Shown: positions 16,529 to 24,912 of the stretch, one piece after another
Layout: each line of letters begins with the position of its first letter
Numbering within the stretch: the stretch's first letter is position 1
Assembly: GCA_030427825.1 (NCBI GenBank)
Contig: JAUICO010000049.1
Coordinates: 1 to 35,243, forward strand
Origin: a bacterium
Lineage (GTDB): Bacteria; Myxococcota_A; Bradymonadia; REDH01
DNA length: 35,243 nt
Direction of reading: 5' to 3'
Notes under the pieces: model-generated
What the model was told of the DNA's origin: nothing
What the model saw: the letters and a program-made list of their open reading frames with translations, nothing else
Databases searched by the model: none
Program-made: the position numbers and the translations under genes

Positions 16529-16594
16529 CTGAACGAAGGCCCGATTGCGCATCGAAATCGCATACCGATTACCCCGCACGCCGAGTGGTCAACA

Positions 16595-17086
16595 TTGACG
16601 GACTCCCCGCATCCTACAGACGCCCAGGGCAGCGAAGCAGACGAGGCCATGATGCGCCTCGCGCTTTCAGAGGCAAAGCTGGCGGCCGCGCACGGAGACG
16701 TTCCTGTAGGAGCGGTAGTCACCGTTGGTGGCCGGGTGGTGGCACGAGGCCACAATCGACGCGTCATTGACGCAGACCCGCTGGCGCACGCCGAGGTTGT
16801 TGCGGTTCGCAATGCGGCCGCTGCGCTGGACAACTGGCGCCTTGATGATGCCACCCTCTTTGTCACGCTTGAGCCCTGCGTCATGTGCGCGGGGACGCTG
16901 GTGCAGACGCGGGTCGGGCGCCTGGTATACGGCGCCACCGACACGAAGGCCGGCGCAGTTCGCTCGCTGTATCAGCTCTGCGACGACCCCAGGTCGACAC
17001 ACAGGTTGGCGGTAACGAGCGGTGTACTGGCCGACGAGGCCGCAGAATTACTGACGACGTTCTTCCGTCAACATCGCGGGTCGTGA
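16595..17086 (+). CDS. tadA: tRNA-specific adenosine deaminase (A34 to I34)
   Basis: A 163-residue zinc deaminase that turns A34 of tRNA-Arg(ACG) into inosine. Zinc and catalytic motifs are complete: HAE (His65, Glu67) and PCVMC (Cys95, Cys98). VPVGAVV, HNRRVIDADPLAHAE, GAxDTKAGA and the C-terminal FFR are typical of TadA. I use the TTG at 16595, because the preceding residues fit the first helix of TadA. An ATG at 16649 with GAGG before it is an alternative that would remove 18 residues. It sits directly between its substrate tRNA-Arg(ACG) and a tRNA-Ser gene that begins 7 nt after the stop, so mRNA and tRNA probably share a transcript. The order tadA-ffs-dnaX-ybaB-recR matches Bacillus subtilis. 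Confidence 0.95.
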   Translation: MTDSPHPTDAQGSEADEAMMRLALSEAKLAAAHGDVPVGAVVTVGGRVVARGHNRRVIDADPLAHAEVVAVRNAAAALDNWRLDDATLFVTLEPCVMCAGTLVQTRVGRLVYGATDTKAGAVRSLYQLCDDPRSTHRLAVTSGVLADEAAELLTTFFRQHRGS

Positions 17087-17093
17087 TGTTATG

Positions 17094-17181
<88 letters not shown>

Positions 17182-17273
17182 TTTGAATCAGGTGCGAATC
17201 TTCGTTTCCTGATGTGCTGTTCTTGCGACAATCCTCTGTCGTTCTTCTATTGTACCGTCTGACCCGAAGTTAA

Positions 17274-17360
17274 GGAGAGGTGGCCGAGTGGTTGAAGGCG
17301 CTCGCCTGGAACGCGAGTATACGTTCACGCGTATCGTGGGTTCGAATCCCACCCTCTCCG
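17274..17360 (+). tRNA. tRNA-Ser(GGA)
   Basis: Acceptor GGAGAGG pairs with CCTCTCC, discriminator G17360. Anticodon loop CTGGAAC with GGA at 17308-17310, reading UCC/UCU. Variable arm ATACG..CGTAT, a compensated version of the arm in tRNA-Ser(CGA). It completes the serine set UGA, GCU, CGA, GGA in this cluster. No encoded CCA. Confidence 0.97.
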
Positions 17361-17386
17361 CTCGCACATAACCGGCAACGCATTTT

Positions 17387-17472
17387 GTCGGACTTCGCGA
17401 CGCACGACTGTGAATCCGCCAGGCCCGGGAGGGAGCAACGGTAGCGGTACGGCGTGTGCGGAGTCCGGCACC
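17387..17472 (+). ncRNA. ffs: Signal recognition particle RNA (4.5S, small bacterial type)
   Basis: The conserved SRP domain IV is clear: GCCAGGCCCGGGAGGGAGCA (17418-17437), continuing ACGGTAGC, which matches the bacterial consensus. The apical tetraloop is GGGA, a GNRA variant of the common GGAA. The ends pair as a long rod: 17387-17399 (GTCGGACTTCGCG) with 17457-17469 (TGCGGAGTCCGGC). CCC and a T5 run (17474-17478) follow, so the rod may serve as its own terminator. Ends are approximate. With Ffh it targets membrane proteins to the Sec translocon. Its place between tadA and dnaX is the same as scr in Bacillus subtilis. Confidence 0.9.
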
Positions 17473-17534
17473 CTTTTTGCGGCGGCAATGGTTCATGAGT
17501 TCAGCTATGGCCAAAACCCAGAACACACCCTTTA

Positions 17535-17606
17535 GGAAAGCGAAGCTTTCCGGAAGGGAGTCCAGAGGGCGATAGCCCTTTGGCAGAGCGCGAGACAGAG
17601 TCTCGC
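17535..17606 (+). other. Three tandem hairpins, candidate structured RNA upstream of dnaX
   Basis: Three perfect or near-perfect stems stand in 72 bases: GGAAAGC-GAA-GCTTTCC (17535-17551), CCAGAGGGC-GATA-GCCCTTTGG (17562-17583, 9 bp with one G-U), and GCGAGAC-AGA-GTCTCGC (17590-17606). There is no T-run after the last one. They lie about 60 nt after the SRP RNA and 90 nt before dnaX. I do not recognise the family. The remaining parts of 17473-17695 hold no gene that I can see. Confidence 0.55.
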
Positions 17607-17695
17607 ACCGGCCTCTCCAGTCACGCACCCTGCTGCCGGGTTGCCGCCACCCGCTCCTGTGCTAACGATGCGTGCTCGCGCTGTGAGGGCTGTGG

Positions 17696-19582
17696 ATGTC
17701 TTATGTGGTTCTGGCAAGGAAGTGGCGGCCGTGTCAGTTCGATGACCTGACGGGCCAGCAGCACGTCGCACGTACGCTGACGAATGCGATCGAATCTGAT
17801 CGTGTGCCCCACGCGATGCTTTTCACCGGCGCTCGCGGAGTCGGCAAGACGTCGACGGCGCGTATTCTCGCGATGGCGCTGAACTGTCGACGAGGCGGGC
17901 CGACGGTCACGCCCTGCGGCGAGTGCGAAGCCTGCACCGAGGTCCAGGGCGGCAACTCCGTCGACGTGCTTGAGATCGACGGCGCATCGAACCGTGGCAT
18001 CAACGAGATTCGCGAGCTGCGAGACTCGGTCAGGTATGCGGCCAGTCGCGACCGGAGCAAGATATACATTATCGATGAAGTTCATATGCTTACAACAGAG
18101 GCGTTCAACGCGCTTCTGAAGACTCTTGAGGAGCCGCCACCGGGAGTTCACTTCATCTTTGCGACCACCGAGCCGCAGAAGATTCCGGTCACCATCCTCA
18201 GCCGCTGTCAGCGCTTCGACTTCCGCCGCATCGCCCACGGCGAGATCATGCAGCGCCTGGCTGACATCGCCTCTGCGGAGTCGATCACGATCGAGAAAGA
18301 CGCCCTGGCGTTGATCTCGCGACAGGCAAAGGGAGGGATGCGTGACGCGCTGAGCCTTCTCGATCAGGTCATCTCATTCGCGGGGAACAGCATCAGCGCT
18401 TCGGTCGCGGCGGAGATCCTCGGTGCGGCGGATCGTCGCCGCCTCTTTGAGCTGAGTGAGGCGGTGATTCGCAGGGACGCAGACGCGGCCCTCTGCGTGC
18501 TCGACGAGGTGATTCAGTTCGGCACCGACATGGCGTGGTTCTCGGGACAGCTCGCAGAGCACTTCCGTGATCTGACGGTGGTTGCGGTGACGAAGTCTGC
18601 GGAGTCCCTGACGACGTTGACCGATGAAGAGCTGCGGATTGCCCGAGAGCAGCTCAGAGACATTGACCTCGCCTCGCTCCATCGCCTCTTCGAACAGATG
18701 GTGCAGGCAGCCGAGGAGGTGTCGCGAGCCTCGGATCCGCGGATCGCACTGGAGCTGTCGCTGATTCGAATGACTACGCTGGCCCGTACTCGTGACCTCA
18801 TGGATGTTGTGCACGAACTTCGACGCCTCGCCGGTTCCCCCGGCCCGGGCGACGGAGGCGGCGCGAGCCCGGGTGATGGCCGTCACGATGGCAAGCGCAG
18901 CAGCGATGGCGGTGCCGAGCGAAGCAGCGATGGCGGTGGCAACCGCAGCGGCGGAGCACGGGCGTCCCGGGGCGACGCTACAGCGGCCGGCGACAGAGCA
19001 CAGAGCGCGGCGCCACCCGAAGACGACGATGCGGAACCCGAGCCTGAGCTCAGCCGCGAACCCGAACCTGTGCGGGTACCCGAGCCGGTGCGAGTGCCTG
19101 AACCTGAACCGCTGTCGGACGAACCGGTGAGGGAAGGCGCAGATTCCGGCTCCAGTAACAACCTGAACGCCGAGTCATGGCGCGAAATCGTCTTTTCCGT
19201 CTCCGACCGCACTGAGATCGAGCGCCTGCTCGCGCACTGCACTCTTCTGCCCGGTTCCGGAAATACGCACCGCCTCGCAGTTCCGCGGCAGCACACGGCA
19301 GGCCGCGAGACTCTCTACACTGAGCTCGCCCAACGCTGCCGCGAGCGCCTCTCGCACGACGTGATGCTGGACATCGTTGCGATTGAAGACTGTGAGGAAT
19401 CCGAGCTTGCTGCGGGCCTGCGGGTCCGAACGTTCGAAGAAGCAGAGGAAGCGGCTCGGCGTGCAACGATCGCTGACAATGTCCTGCAACACCCGGCCAC
19501 GCAGCGGGTGCTCAAGCAGTGGCCCGGCGCAGGAACACGGGTGCTTTTCCACGAGATCAACGAAGAAGAAGAGGTGTCATGA
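17696..19582 (+). CDS. dnaX: DNA polymerase III subunit tau (clamp-loader ATPase)
   Basis: A 628-residue tau subunit that joins the clamp loader to the polymerase. The ATG at 17696 has GAGGG about six bases before it. The AAA+ module has Walker A GARGVGKT (45-52), a zinc module with Cys64, 74, 77 and 80, Walker B with DEVH (127-130) and the SRC box with the Arg finger (LSRCQRF). The oligomerisation domain runs to about 370. A Gly/Ser/Asp-rich and then Pro/Glu-rich linker follows (about 380-485), then a C-terminal domain. I find no A-rich slippery site of the E. coli or Thermus kind in the linker, so a frameshift-made gamma form is not evident. It overlaps ybaB by 4 nt (ATGA). Confidence 0.96.
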   Translation: MSYVVLARKWRPCQFDDLTGQQHVARTLTNAIESDRVPHAMLFTGARGVGKTSTARILAMALNCRRGGPTVTPCGECEACTEVQGGNSVDVLEIDGASNRGINEIRELRDSVRYAASRDRSKIYIIDEVHMLTTEAFNALLKTLEEPPPGVHFIFATTEPQKIPVTILSRCQRFDFRRIAHGEIMQRLADIASAESITIEKDALALISRQAKGGMRDALSLLDQVISFAGNSISASVAAEILGAADRRRLFELSEAVIRRDADAALCVLDEVIQFGTDMAWFSGQLAEHFRDLTVVAVTKSAESLTTLTDEELRIAREQLRDIDLASLHRLFEQMVQAAEEVSRASDPRIALELSLIRMTTLARTRDLMDVVHELRRLAGSPGPGDGGGASPGDGRHDGKRSSDGGAERSSDGGGNRSGGARASRGDATAAGDRAQSAAPPEDDDAEPEPELSREPEPVRVPEPVRVPEPEPLSDEPVREGADSGSSNNLNAESWREIVFSVSDRTEIERLLAHCTLLPGSGNTHRLAVPRQHTAGRETLYTELAQRCRERLSHDVMLDIVAIEDCEESELAAGLRVRTFEEAEEAARRATIADNVLQHPATQRVLKQWPGAGTRVLFHEINEEEEVS

Positions 19583-19899
19583 GCGCGAATACCGGAATGA
19601 ATAACATCATGAAGCAGGCGCAGCGCATGCAGCAGCAGATCGCGCGCCTCAAGGAGTCTCTCGCTGAGCGTGAGATCGAGGCCTCCGCCGGCGGAGGCGC
19701 CGTGGTCGCTACGATGAACGGCAAGCAGGAGCTCATCAATCTCACAATCAACCCCGAAGTCGTTGATCCCGAAGACATTGATACGCTGAAGGAATTGATC
19801 ACGGCTGCCGTCAATCTCGCGTCCACGAACGCACGCGAGATGGTGCAGACCGAGGTCGATCGAATCACCGGCGGCATGAGCATCCCGGGCCTGATCTGA
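19579..19899 (+). CDS. ybaB: YbaB/EbfC family nucleoid-associated protein
   Basis: A 106-residue DNA-binding protein of the YbaB/EbfC family, which forms dimers that coat the nucleoid. I use the ATG at 19579 (AGAGG five bases before it), which overlaps the dnaX stop. A later ATG at codon 7 is also possible. The pattern NNIMKQAQRMQQQIARLKESLAE, then a Gly-rich turn, then NGKQELINLTINPEVVDPEDIDTLKELITAAVN is typical of the family. It lies between dnaX and recR as in most bacteria, and the three genes overlap, so they form one operon. Confidence 0.95.
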   Translation: MSANTGMNNIMKQAQRMQQQIARLKESLAEREIEASAGGGAVVATMNGKQELINLTINPEVVDPEDIDTLKELITAAVNLASTNAREMVQTEVDRITGGMSIPGLI

Positions 19900-20501
19900 T
19901 GGCGCTGCGGTGGCCCGAGTCCATCAGTGAGCTGGTGAATCAGCTCTCGCGGCTGCCCGGCATAGGCGAGAAGACGGCGACTCGGCTGGCATTCTTCGTC
20001 CTGGACCAGGACGCCGCCTACGCCGATGATCTGGCAGGCGCCCTGGTCACGGTGAAGGCGAAGATTCGCCGCTGTAGTGCCTGCGGAAGCCTCGGCGAGG
20101 AAGAGCTCTGCGACATCTGCACAGCACCTGAGCGCGATCGTACTTCGATGTGCATCGTCGAGAGCTTCGCTGACCTCGTGGCGATCGAGCGCACCGGTGA
20201 GTTTCGTGGCCTGTACCACGTGCTGCACGGGCTCATCCGTCCACTCGACGGGGTTGGCCCCGAGGCGTTGAACCTGCCGGCGATAGCGCAGCGGGTCGAA
20301 GGCCTCGGCGTGCGTGAGGTGATCGTGGCGACCGATCCTTCTGTCGAAGGCGAGGCGACCGCGATGTACATCCGCAATCTGCTGGATGACGACGTGGCTG
20401 TGACGCGCATTGCCCGCGGGCTGCCGATGGGTGGCGAAGTGGAGTACGCGGACCGGGCCACCCTGGGTCGCGCTATCTCGGCCCGAGAACGTCTCGGTTA
20501 G
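19899..20501 (+). CDS. recR: Recombination mediator protein RecR
   Basis: A 200-residue RecFOR-pathway protein that helps load RecA on gapped DNA. Features in order: helix-hairpin-helix LPGIGEKTATRLAF (19-32), a C4 zinc finger (Cys59, 62, 71, 74), and a Toprim domain (about 83-175) with IVESFADLVAIE and VIVATDPSVEGEATA. The C-terminal block RIARGLPMGGEVEYAD is diagnostic. The ATG at 19899 overlaps the ybaB stop (TGATG). The 253 bp that follow (20502-20754) hold no gene, only a candidate promoter for mglB. Confidence 0.97.
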   Translation: MALRWPESISELVNQLSRLPGIGEKTATRLAFFVLDQDAAYADDLAGALVTVKAKIRRCSACGSLGEEELCDICTAPERDRTSMCIVESFADLVAIERTGEFRGLYHVLHGLIRPLDGVGPEALNLPAIAQRVEGLGVREVIVATDPSVEGEATAMYIRNLLDDDVAVTRIARGLPMGGEVEYADRATLGRAISARERLG

Positions 20502-20651
20502 TACCCGCTTCGGGCGGATGCGTGGCGTGCGCGACGCCCGGATTTCGATGCCGGGCCGGCGCCCTCAGCCTGCGTGGCTCCCATGCCGGAGGCGACACGC
20601 AGGCAACGCAGCGGGACCTGCAGCCGCGTCTCCGCGCCCGGCCCAGCCTGC

Positions 20652-20681
20652 TTGCCGCCGAATTGAGGCCTGTGCTATCCT
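20652..20681 (+). promoter_or_regulatory. Candidate promoter for mglBA
   Basis: TTGCCG (20652-20657), an 18-bp spacer and TATCCT (20676-20681), about 74 bp before the mglB ATG. Confidence 0.4.
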
Positions 20682-20754
20682 CGCCGGGCTTTGGCTTGCA
20701 AAGCGACGCCCGTTTCGGGGCGCCCTATCACCTGCGCCGAGGGCTTCGGACTCA

Positions 20755-21240
20755 ATGAATCCGCGGACCGTCATTTTCGAAGAAGAGCAGCGACGCCTCC
20801 AGGAGGTGTGCACCCGCCTGACCCGTGACTCGTTGGCGAGGGCGATTTTCCTCATCGACAAGAACGGCCAGATTCTCGTCGCAGTCGGCGAGACCGCAAA
20901 CATCGACACAACGAGCCTCGCCAGCCTCGTCGCCGGTACAACCGCCGCCACGAGCAGCCTCGCGAAGCTCGTGGGTGAAGAAGAGTTTCCGGTCCATTTC
21001 CACGAAGGCAAACGCGACAACCTTCACATCTCCCTTGTCGGAGAGGATCACATTCTCACAGTGATTTTCGACGAGCGTTCGAGCCTTGGCCTCGTTCGAC
21101 TGCGAGTGAAGAAGGCGACCGAGAAACTGGTCGAGATATTTGTGGCGTTGGCTGAGCGTCAGGGATTGGGCGAAGAAGCTGATCTATTCAGCGAAATTAC
21201 CGATGAAGACATAGAGAACCTCTTCAGTGACACCTTCTGA
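20755..21240 (+). CDS. mglB: MglB, Roadblock/LC7 GTPase-activating protein of MglA
   Basis: A 161-residue Roadblock/LC7 protein close to Myxococcus xanthus MglB in length and sequence: IDTTSLASL, AKLVGEEEFPVHFHEG, VIFDERSSLGLVRLRVKKA and the acidic end ITDEDIENLFSDTF. In M. xanthus MglB is the GAP of MglA, sits at the lagging pole and sets cell polarity for gliding and pili. I choose the ATG at 20755 because it gives the family length; the open frame upstream is GC-rich noise. It precedes mglA by 69 bp in the same order as in M. xanthus. Confidence 0.93.
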   Translation: MNPRTVIFEEEQRRLQEVCTRLTRDSLARAIFLIDKNGQILVAVGETANIDTTSLASLVAGTTAATSSLAKLVGEEEFPVHFHEGKRDNLHISLVGEDHILTVIFDERSSLGLVRLRVKKATEKLVEIFVALAERQGLGEEADLFSEITDEDIENLFSDTF

Positions 21241-21309
21241 CAGGCCCCCCGAGCAGGCGAGTCCATCTAACTGACTCTTGTGTAGCTCGGGTCCGCGAAT
21301 CCGGAATTC

Positions 21310-21906
21310 ATGTCCTTTATCAACTACTCATCGCGCGAAATCATCCTCAAGATCGTCTACTACGGTCCGGGGCTTTGCGGGAAAACCACGAACATCAAGT
21401 TCATCCACACCGCGACCAACCCGGACGCGCGTGGAAAGCTCATCAGCCTGGAGACCAAAGCCGAGCGAACGCTCTTCTTTGACTTCCTCCCTTTGAGTCT
21501 GCCGGCAATTCGCGGATTCAAGACCCGCCTGCACCTTTACACTGTACCCGGGCAGCTCTTTTACTCTGCATCGCGCAAGCTGATCATGAAGGGCGCCGAC
21601 GGCGTCATCTTTGTCGCAGACAGCCAGGACGCTCGCTTCGAAGCAAACCTGATTGCGATGGATGACCTGAAGGAAAACCTCTCAGCGTACGGATATGACA
21701 TTGAAAAGATCCCCTTCGTTGTTCAGTACAACAAGCGGGATTTGCCGAATGTGACCGACGTTGAGAAGCTGCGGGAAGCGCTGAACCCCTGGGGCGTACC
21801 GGACTTTGAGGCCATCGCAACGGAACCAGACGGTCCCGGCGTCTTCGATACCCTCAAGGCTGTCGTGAAGATGATTATCCAGCAGCTTCGCGCCGGGGCG
21901 CGCTGA
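21310..21906 (+). CDS. mglA: MglA, Ras-like polarity GTPase
   Basis: A 198-residue small GTPase very like M. xanthus MglA. P-loop GPGLCGKTT (19-27, with Gly21), Arg53 (catalytic Arg in M. xanthus MglA), switch II TVPGQ with Thr78 and Gln82, and NKRD (141-144) for guanine are all in the same numbered places. The usual Asp of Walker B is replaced by Thr78, a mark of the MglA family. It controls polarity and motility reversal. It follows mglB by 69 bp, so the two should be cotranscribed. Some other phyla also have MglA, but together with MglB this close match supports a myxobacterium. Confidence 0.95.
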   Translation: MSFINYSSREIILKIVYYGPGLCGKTTNIKFIHTATNPDARGKLISLETKAERTLFFDFLPLSLPAIRGFKTRLHLYTVPGQLFYSASRKLIMKGADGVIFVADSQDARFEANLIAMDDLKENLSAYGYDIEKIPFVVQYNKRDLPNVTDVEKLREALNPWGVPDFEAIATEPDGPGVFDTLKAVVKMIIQQLRAGAR

Positions 21907-21920
21907 AGGCGGCCGCGTTG

Positions 21921-23057
21921 ATGGCCAGGCTGCAACTCAAGCTCGCGCTGCTGCTGCCGGCACTCGCCCTTCTCGCCTGCGCAGGTCCGCAGGACAGCCA
22001 GCCGCTCACAGGTGCGCCGATCGGGGAAGCCCGCAACTGGTCCGTCAACCCCGCAGAGGTCGGCCAGTCCTGGAGCGCCGTCGCCGCAGGCCCCGCGCTC
22101 ATCGTCCTGGTCTACGGCATGCAGAACGAAGAGACCGGGCGCAGCCCCGTCACCATCCAACGGCGCTCTCACGAAACCGGCGAGCTCCTCTGGTCCCGCG
22201 CCCTCAGTGACAGCGCGATCGCCTATCGAAACGCTGTGATGGCCGATGGAGTCATCGCCATCGCGTTCGCAGATGGAATCGTTGCCCTCGATGCTGACAC
22301 GGGGATCGTCGCCTGGCAGCGGGACGTGGCCGCCGAGAACCTGTCCGCTGCCGGACGCGAGATTGTGTTCACGGCAGAGGGTACGACGACGGTTCTCGGC
22401 GCTGCACGAGGTGATACCCGCGCCGAGGTCGACTCTGAAGGGTGGGCTCTCGTCGAGGTAGCGCCGCGCGGACACGCCCTCTACGGAATCTTCGCATCCA
22501 TCACCGGTGGTTCGTCATACACAGCGGTCGATCTACACAGCGATGTGCTCACCCCTGCCGCGTGGCATTTGCCGATGCAGCACGGCGCCGCCGCGCTGCA
22601 GGTGGTAGGCGATCACATCTACACGATTCAGATGCCGACGCTTGAAAGCGTACCGCTTGAGGGCGACGAGCGAGAGGTCACTTCAGTCCCAATATTCACC
22701 CTGGGAGAGTGGTTCGGCGAGCTCTACGTTACGCAGGCGCCAGAACGCGGCCATGTGCTCTCGCTGGTACGCCTGCAGGCCTGGCATCCGGAGTCCCCCG
22801 AGCGGGCGCAGTGGACGACCTACCTTGCCACCGGCACCGGCAACGTCGCGTTCTACGATGCGAACGGCGGCGTTGTGGCAGAGACAGGGCGCAGCCACCA
22901 CTACATATCAAGCGAGGGTGAGCACCTCTGGACCGTGGCCCGCTCCGACGTTCATCGCGGCACCGCCGGCTGCACGCTGATCGTCGCGTCGCCCACCGGG
23001 ATTGCGCAGGATTGCTCGTCGGTGGGCGAGCACACCCTCAACGGCGCCGGCTTCTGA
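21921..23057 (+). CDS. Lipoprotein with PQQ-like beta-propeller repeats
   Basis: A 378-residue exported protein. The signal peptide MARLQLKLALLLPALALLAC ends at lipobox LLAC (Cys20). 'GIVALDADTGIVAWQRDVAAENLSAAG' and similar blocks with alternating WQRD/LDADTG resemble PQQ-like propeller blades (as in BamB), but the match is only partial. An in-frame TTG directly upstream (21918) may also serve as the start. It begins 14 bp after mglA and may be cotranscribed with it, which would place a surface lipoprotein in the mgl transcript. Function unknown. Confidence 0.7.
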   Translation: MARLQLKLALLLPALALLACAGPQDSQPLTGAPIGEARNWSVNPAEVGQSWSAVAAGPALIVLVYGMQNEETGRSPVTIQRRSHETGELLWSRALSDSAIAYRNAVMADGVIAIAFADGIVALDADTGIVAWQRDVAAENLSAAGREIVFTAEGTTTVLGAARGDTRAEVDSEGWALVEVAPRGHALYGIFASITGGSSYTAVDLHSDVLTPAAWHLPMQHGAAALQVVGDHIYTIQMPTLESVPLEGDEREVTSVPIFTLGEWFGELYVTQAPERGHVLSLVRLQAWHPESPERAQWTTYLATGTGNVAFYDANGGVVAETGRSHHYISSEGEHLWTVARSDVHRGTAGCTLIVASPTGIAQDCSSVGEHTLNGAGF

Positions 23058-23098
23058 GCGTCGCCCTCGGCGCGGTCTCGCTGCAAAGCGCCGTTTCG

Positions 23099-23127
23099 TT
23101 GACCGACCGGCACACCACTTGTATTCT
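23099..23127 (+). promoter_or_regulatory. Strong sigma-70-like promoter for the PP2C gene
   Basis: TTGACC (23099-23104), exactly 17 bp, TATTCT (23122-23127), about 34 bp before the start codon. One of the best promoter matches in the window. Confidence 0.6.
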
Positions 23128-23160
23128 GCCGCCGAACCCCAGGTTGGACGTGGAGCAGCG

Positions 23161-23925
23161 ATGAAGGTCGAGTACGCCGGCACAACAAACGTCGGCCTCA
23201 AGCGCAGCCACAATGAAGACGCGTATCTGCTCGCGCCCGAGCAGAACCTGTTCATGGTGGCGGATGGAATGGGCGGCCATAACGCCGGAGAGATCGCGTC
23301 GCAGATGGCGGTTGAGACCGTCGCGCGATTCTTCTCAGATACGGCTGATGACGCGGACGTCACCTGGCCATTCAAGATGGACCGGAGCTTCTCCTACGAA
23401 GAGAATCGCCTCGCTACTTCGATCAAACTGGCGAACCTGCGTATCCACGAATCTGCGGCGACGAACAGCGACCGCAAGGGCATGGGAACGACCCTTGTCT
23501 CGCTGCACATCGTTCGTGATGGCATCATCGGCGGCCACGTCGGCGACTCGCGCATCTACCGCATCCGCACCGGTTCCATTGAACAGCTCACCGAAGACCA
23601 CTCGCTGCTCAACGATTACATCAAGATGAAGGACCTCTCCGAAGAGGAGATCGAGAACTTCCCCCATAAGAATGTCATCGTCCGTGCGCTGGGTATGAAG
23701 GATACGGTGCAGGTAGACATCGTCTCCGACTCACCGCGTGCATCAGACGTCTACGTGCTCTGCACCGACGGCCTGTGCGGCATGGTGACCGACGCGCAGA
23801 TTCTCAACATCGTCAGCAACTGCGAACGCCTCGACGAGGCATGCGAGCGTCTCATCGACACCGCGAATGAGGCCGGCGGCGTAGACAACATCACCGCCTG
23901 CCTGCTGCGCTTCGCGTCCGTCTGA
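23161..23925 (+). CDS. PP2C-family Ser/Thr protein phosphatase
   Basis: A 254-residue Stp1/PrpC-type PP2C phosphatase, metal-dependent and cytosolic. Metal-binding motifs: SHNEDAY (about 16-22), VADGMGGHNAGEIAS, GTTLV, GHVGDSRIYRI, LTEDHSLLN, CTDGL and GVDNITACLL. The set is complete, so it should be active. The ATG at 23161 has GGAG about six bases before it. PP2C enzymes usually counter Hanks-type Ser/Thr kinases, which myxobacteria have in number, but none is in this window. The convergent neighbour begins 30 bp later; no terminator hairpin is evident there. Confidence 0.95.
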   Translation: MKVEYAGTTNVGLKRSHNEDAYLLAPEQNLFMVADGMGGHNAGEIASQMAVETVARFFSDTADDADVTWPFKMDRSFSYEENRLATSIKLANLRIHESAATNSDRKGMGTTLVSLHIVRDGIIGGHVGDSRIYRIRTGSIEQLTEDHSLLNDYIKMKDLSEEEIENFPHKNVIVRALGMKDTVQVDIVSDSPRASDVYVLCTDGLCGMVTDAQILNIVSNCERLDEACERLIDTANEAGGVDNITACLLRFASV

Positions 23926-23955
23926 GCACGAGGCTCCGACGTAGCTGCTACAGCC

Positions 23956-24912
23956 CTACTCTTCCGCGCTGACGGCGGCGTAGCCGAAGCGAATCTCGTT
24001 TTGCGCCCTGCCGTCTACCTCGCAGCCGAACACTGCGGCGTGCTCAATCTCGGCGCCGGTGCGTACCCGAACGCCGGGTCCGACAATCGCGCTCGACAGC
24101 GAGACGCCGTCTTCGACCGCGGCACGCTCAGATACCCACACCCCGGGCATGTTCACAGCGCTGGGCGGAATTCCAGCTCTCGAACGAAGCGAGTCATCTG
24201 CGATCATCAGGGCACACGCGTCGAGATAGCGTGCAGGTGTACCGAGATCGGCGTGGAAGTCATCGCTCTCGTGGGCGTGCACATCCCTGCCCGCTTCCAG
24301 AGCCGGGCTCAGGCAGTCGCGAACGATGCACGACGGAGTCGCTGTGATCTCGGCAATCAGCGAGGCGTCGATGACCGACGCGCCGACGTAGGTACCTCGC
24401 ACACCCTCCGTCGGTGCCTGTACACGGCGGGCGCGGCCACCGTGCCCCGGCAGTGAAACCACGCTGCCGGCGGCGTACTCGACAGCGGCTTCCTGGCCCC
24501 CCGGGCACACCGCCATCGTAGCGGCGGCGCCGCTGTCTCGGTGCGCCTGCACCAGCTCGTTCAGGTCGAGCATCGAGATGATGTCGCCGTTCACGATCAG
24601 GACCTCGCCCTGCGGCTGCCCGGCACGTTCCCAGATGTTTCGAATGCCGCCGCCGGTTCCCATCAGGCGTGCCTCGACGACCACATTCCAGTCATCCGCG
24701 TGGTCTCCCGCCCAATCGAGGGCGCGCTCGATGCTGTACCACGCATTCATCGCTCGATAGCCGGCTTTCACCCTGCGCCCGCGGTCCAGCGCCAGCGAGA
24801 CAATCGCACGATCGAAGAATGGAAGCAGCGGCTTCGGGCACGATGCCGTGAGGGCTCCCATCCGCCGCCCTTCACCGGCGGCAAGCACCACAAGCACAGC
24901 GACTTCATTCAT
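23956..24912 (-). CDS. Sugar-1-phosphate nucleotidyltransferase, MurU-like, with C-terminal beta-helix
   Basis: A 318-residue nucleotidyltransferase. The start is ATG at 24912, inside the upstream kinase gene (8-nt overlap). N-terminal motif LAAGEGRRMG...PKPLLPF, then MGTGGGIRN, VNGDI (metal) and YVGASVID define the Rossmann-type NTP transferase. The last 70 residues (INMPGVWVSE..AAVEDGVSLSSAIVGPGV) look like a short left-handed beta-helix. An upstream AmgK-like kinase makes a pair like Pseudomonas AmgK-MurU, which recycles N-acetylmuramic acid via MurNAc-1-P and UDP-MurNAc. MurU of Pseudomonas is shorter and lacks the beta-helix, so another sugar is possible. Confidence 0.8.
   Translation of the reverse strand: MNEVAVLVVLAAGEGRRMGALTASCPKPLLPFFDRAIVSLALDRGRRVKAGYRAMNAWYSIERALDWAGDHADDWNVVVEARLMGTGGGIRNIWERAGQPQGEVLIVNGDIISMLDLNELVQAHRDSGAAATMAVCPGGQEAAVEYAAGSVVSLPGHGGRARRVQAPTEGVRGTYVGASVIDASLIAEITATPSCIVRDCLSPALEAGRDVHAHESDDFHADLGTPARYLDACALMIADDSLRSRAGIPPSAVNMPGVWVSERAAVEDGVSLSSAIVGPGVRVRTGAEIEHAAVFGCEVDGRAQNEIRFGYAAVSAEE

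Noticed and set aside
17535..17606. A fragment of 23S rRNA or a tRNA remnant
   Set aside because: Phrases such as GGCGATAGCCC recall 23S rRNA, but the hairpin order and the linkers do not fit any rRNA helix I can place.
18840..19120. A programmed frameshift site in dnaX
   Set aside because: No A-run or other slippery heptamer with a following stem is seen in the linker; the G/C repeats only encode Gly/Ser/Asp and Pro/Glu.
23926..23955. A bidirectional terminator between the convergent PP2C and nucleotidyltransferase genes
   Set aside because: The only inverted repeat (GTAGC/GCTAC) has a one-base loop and no T-run.
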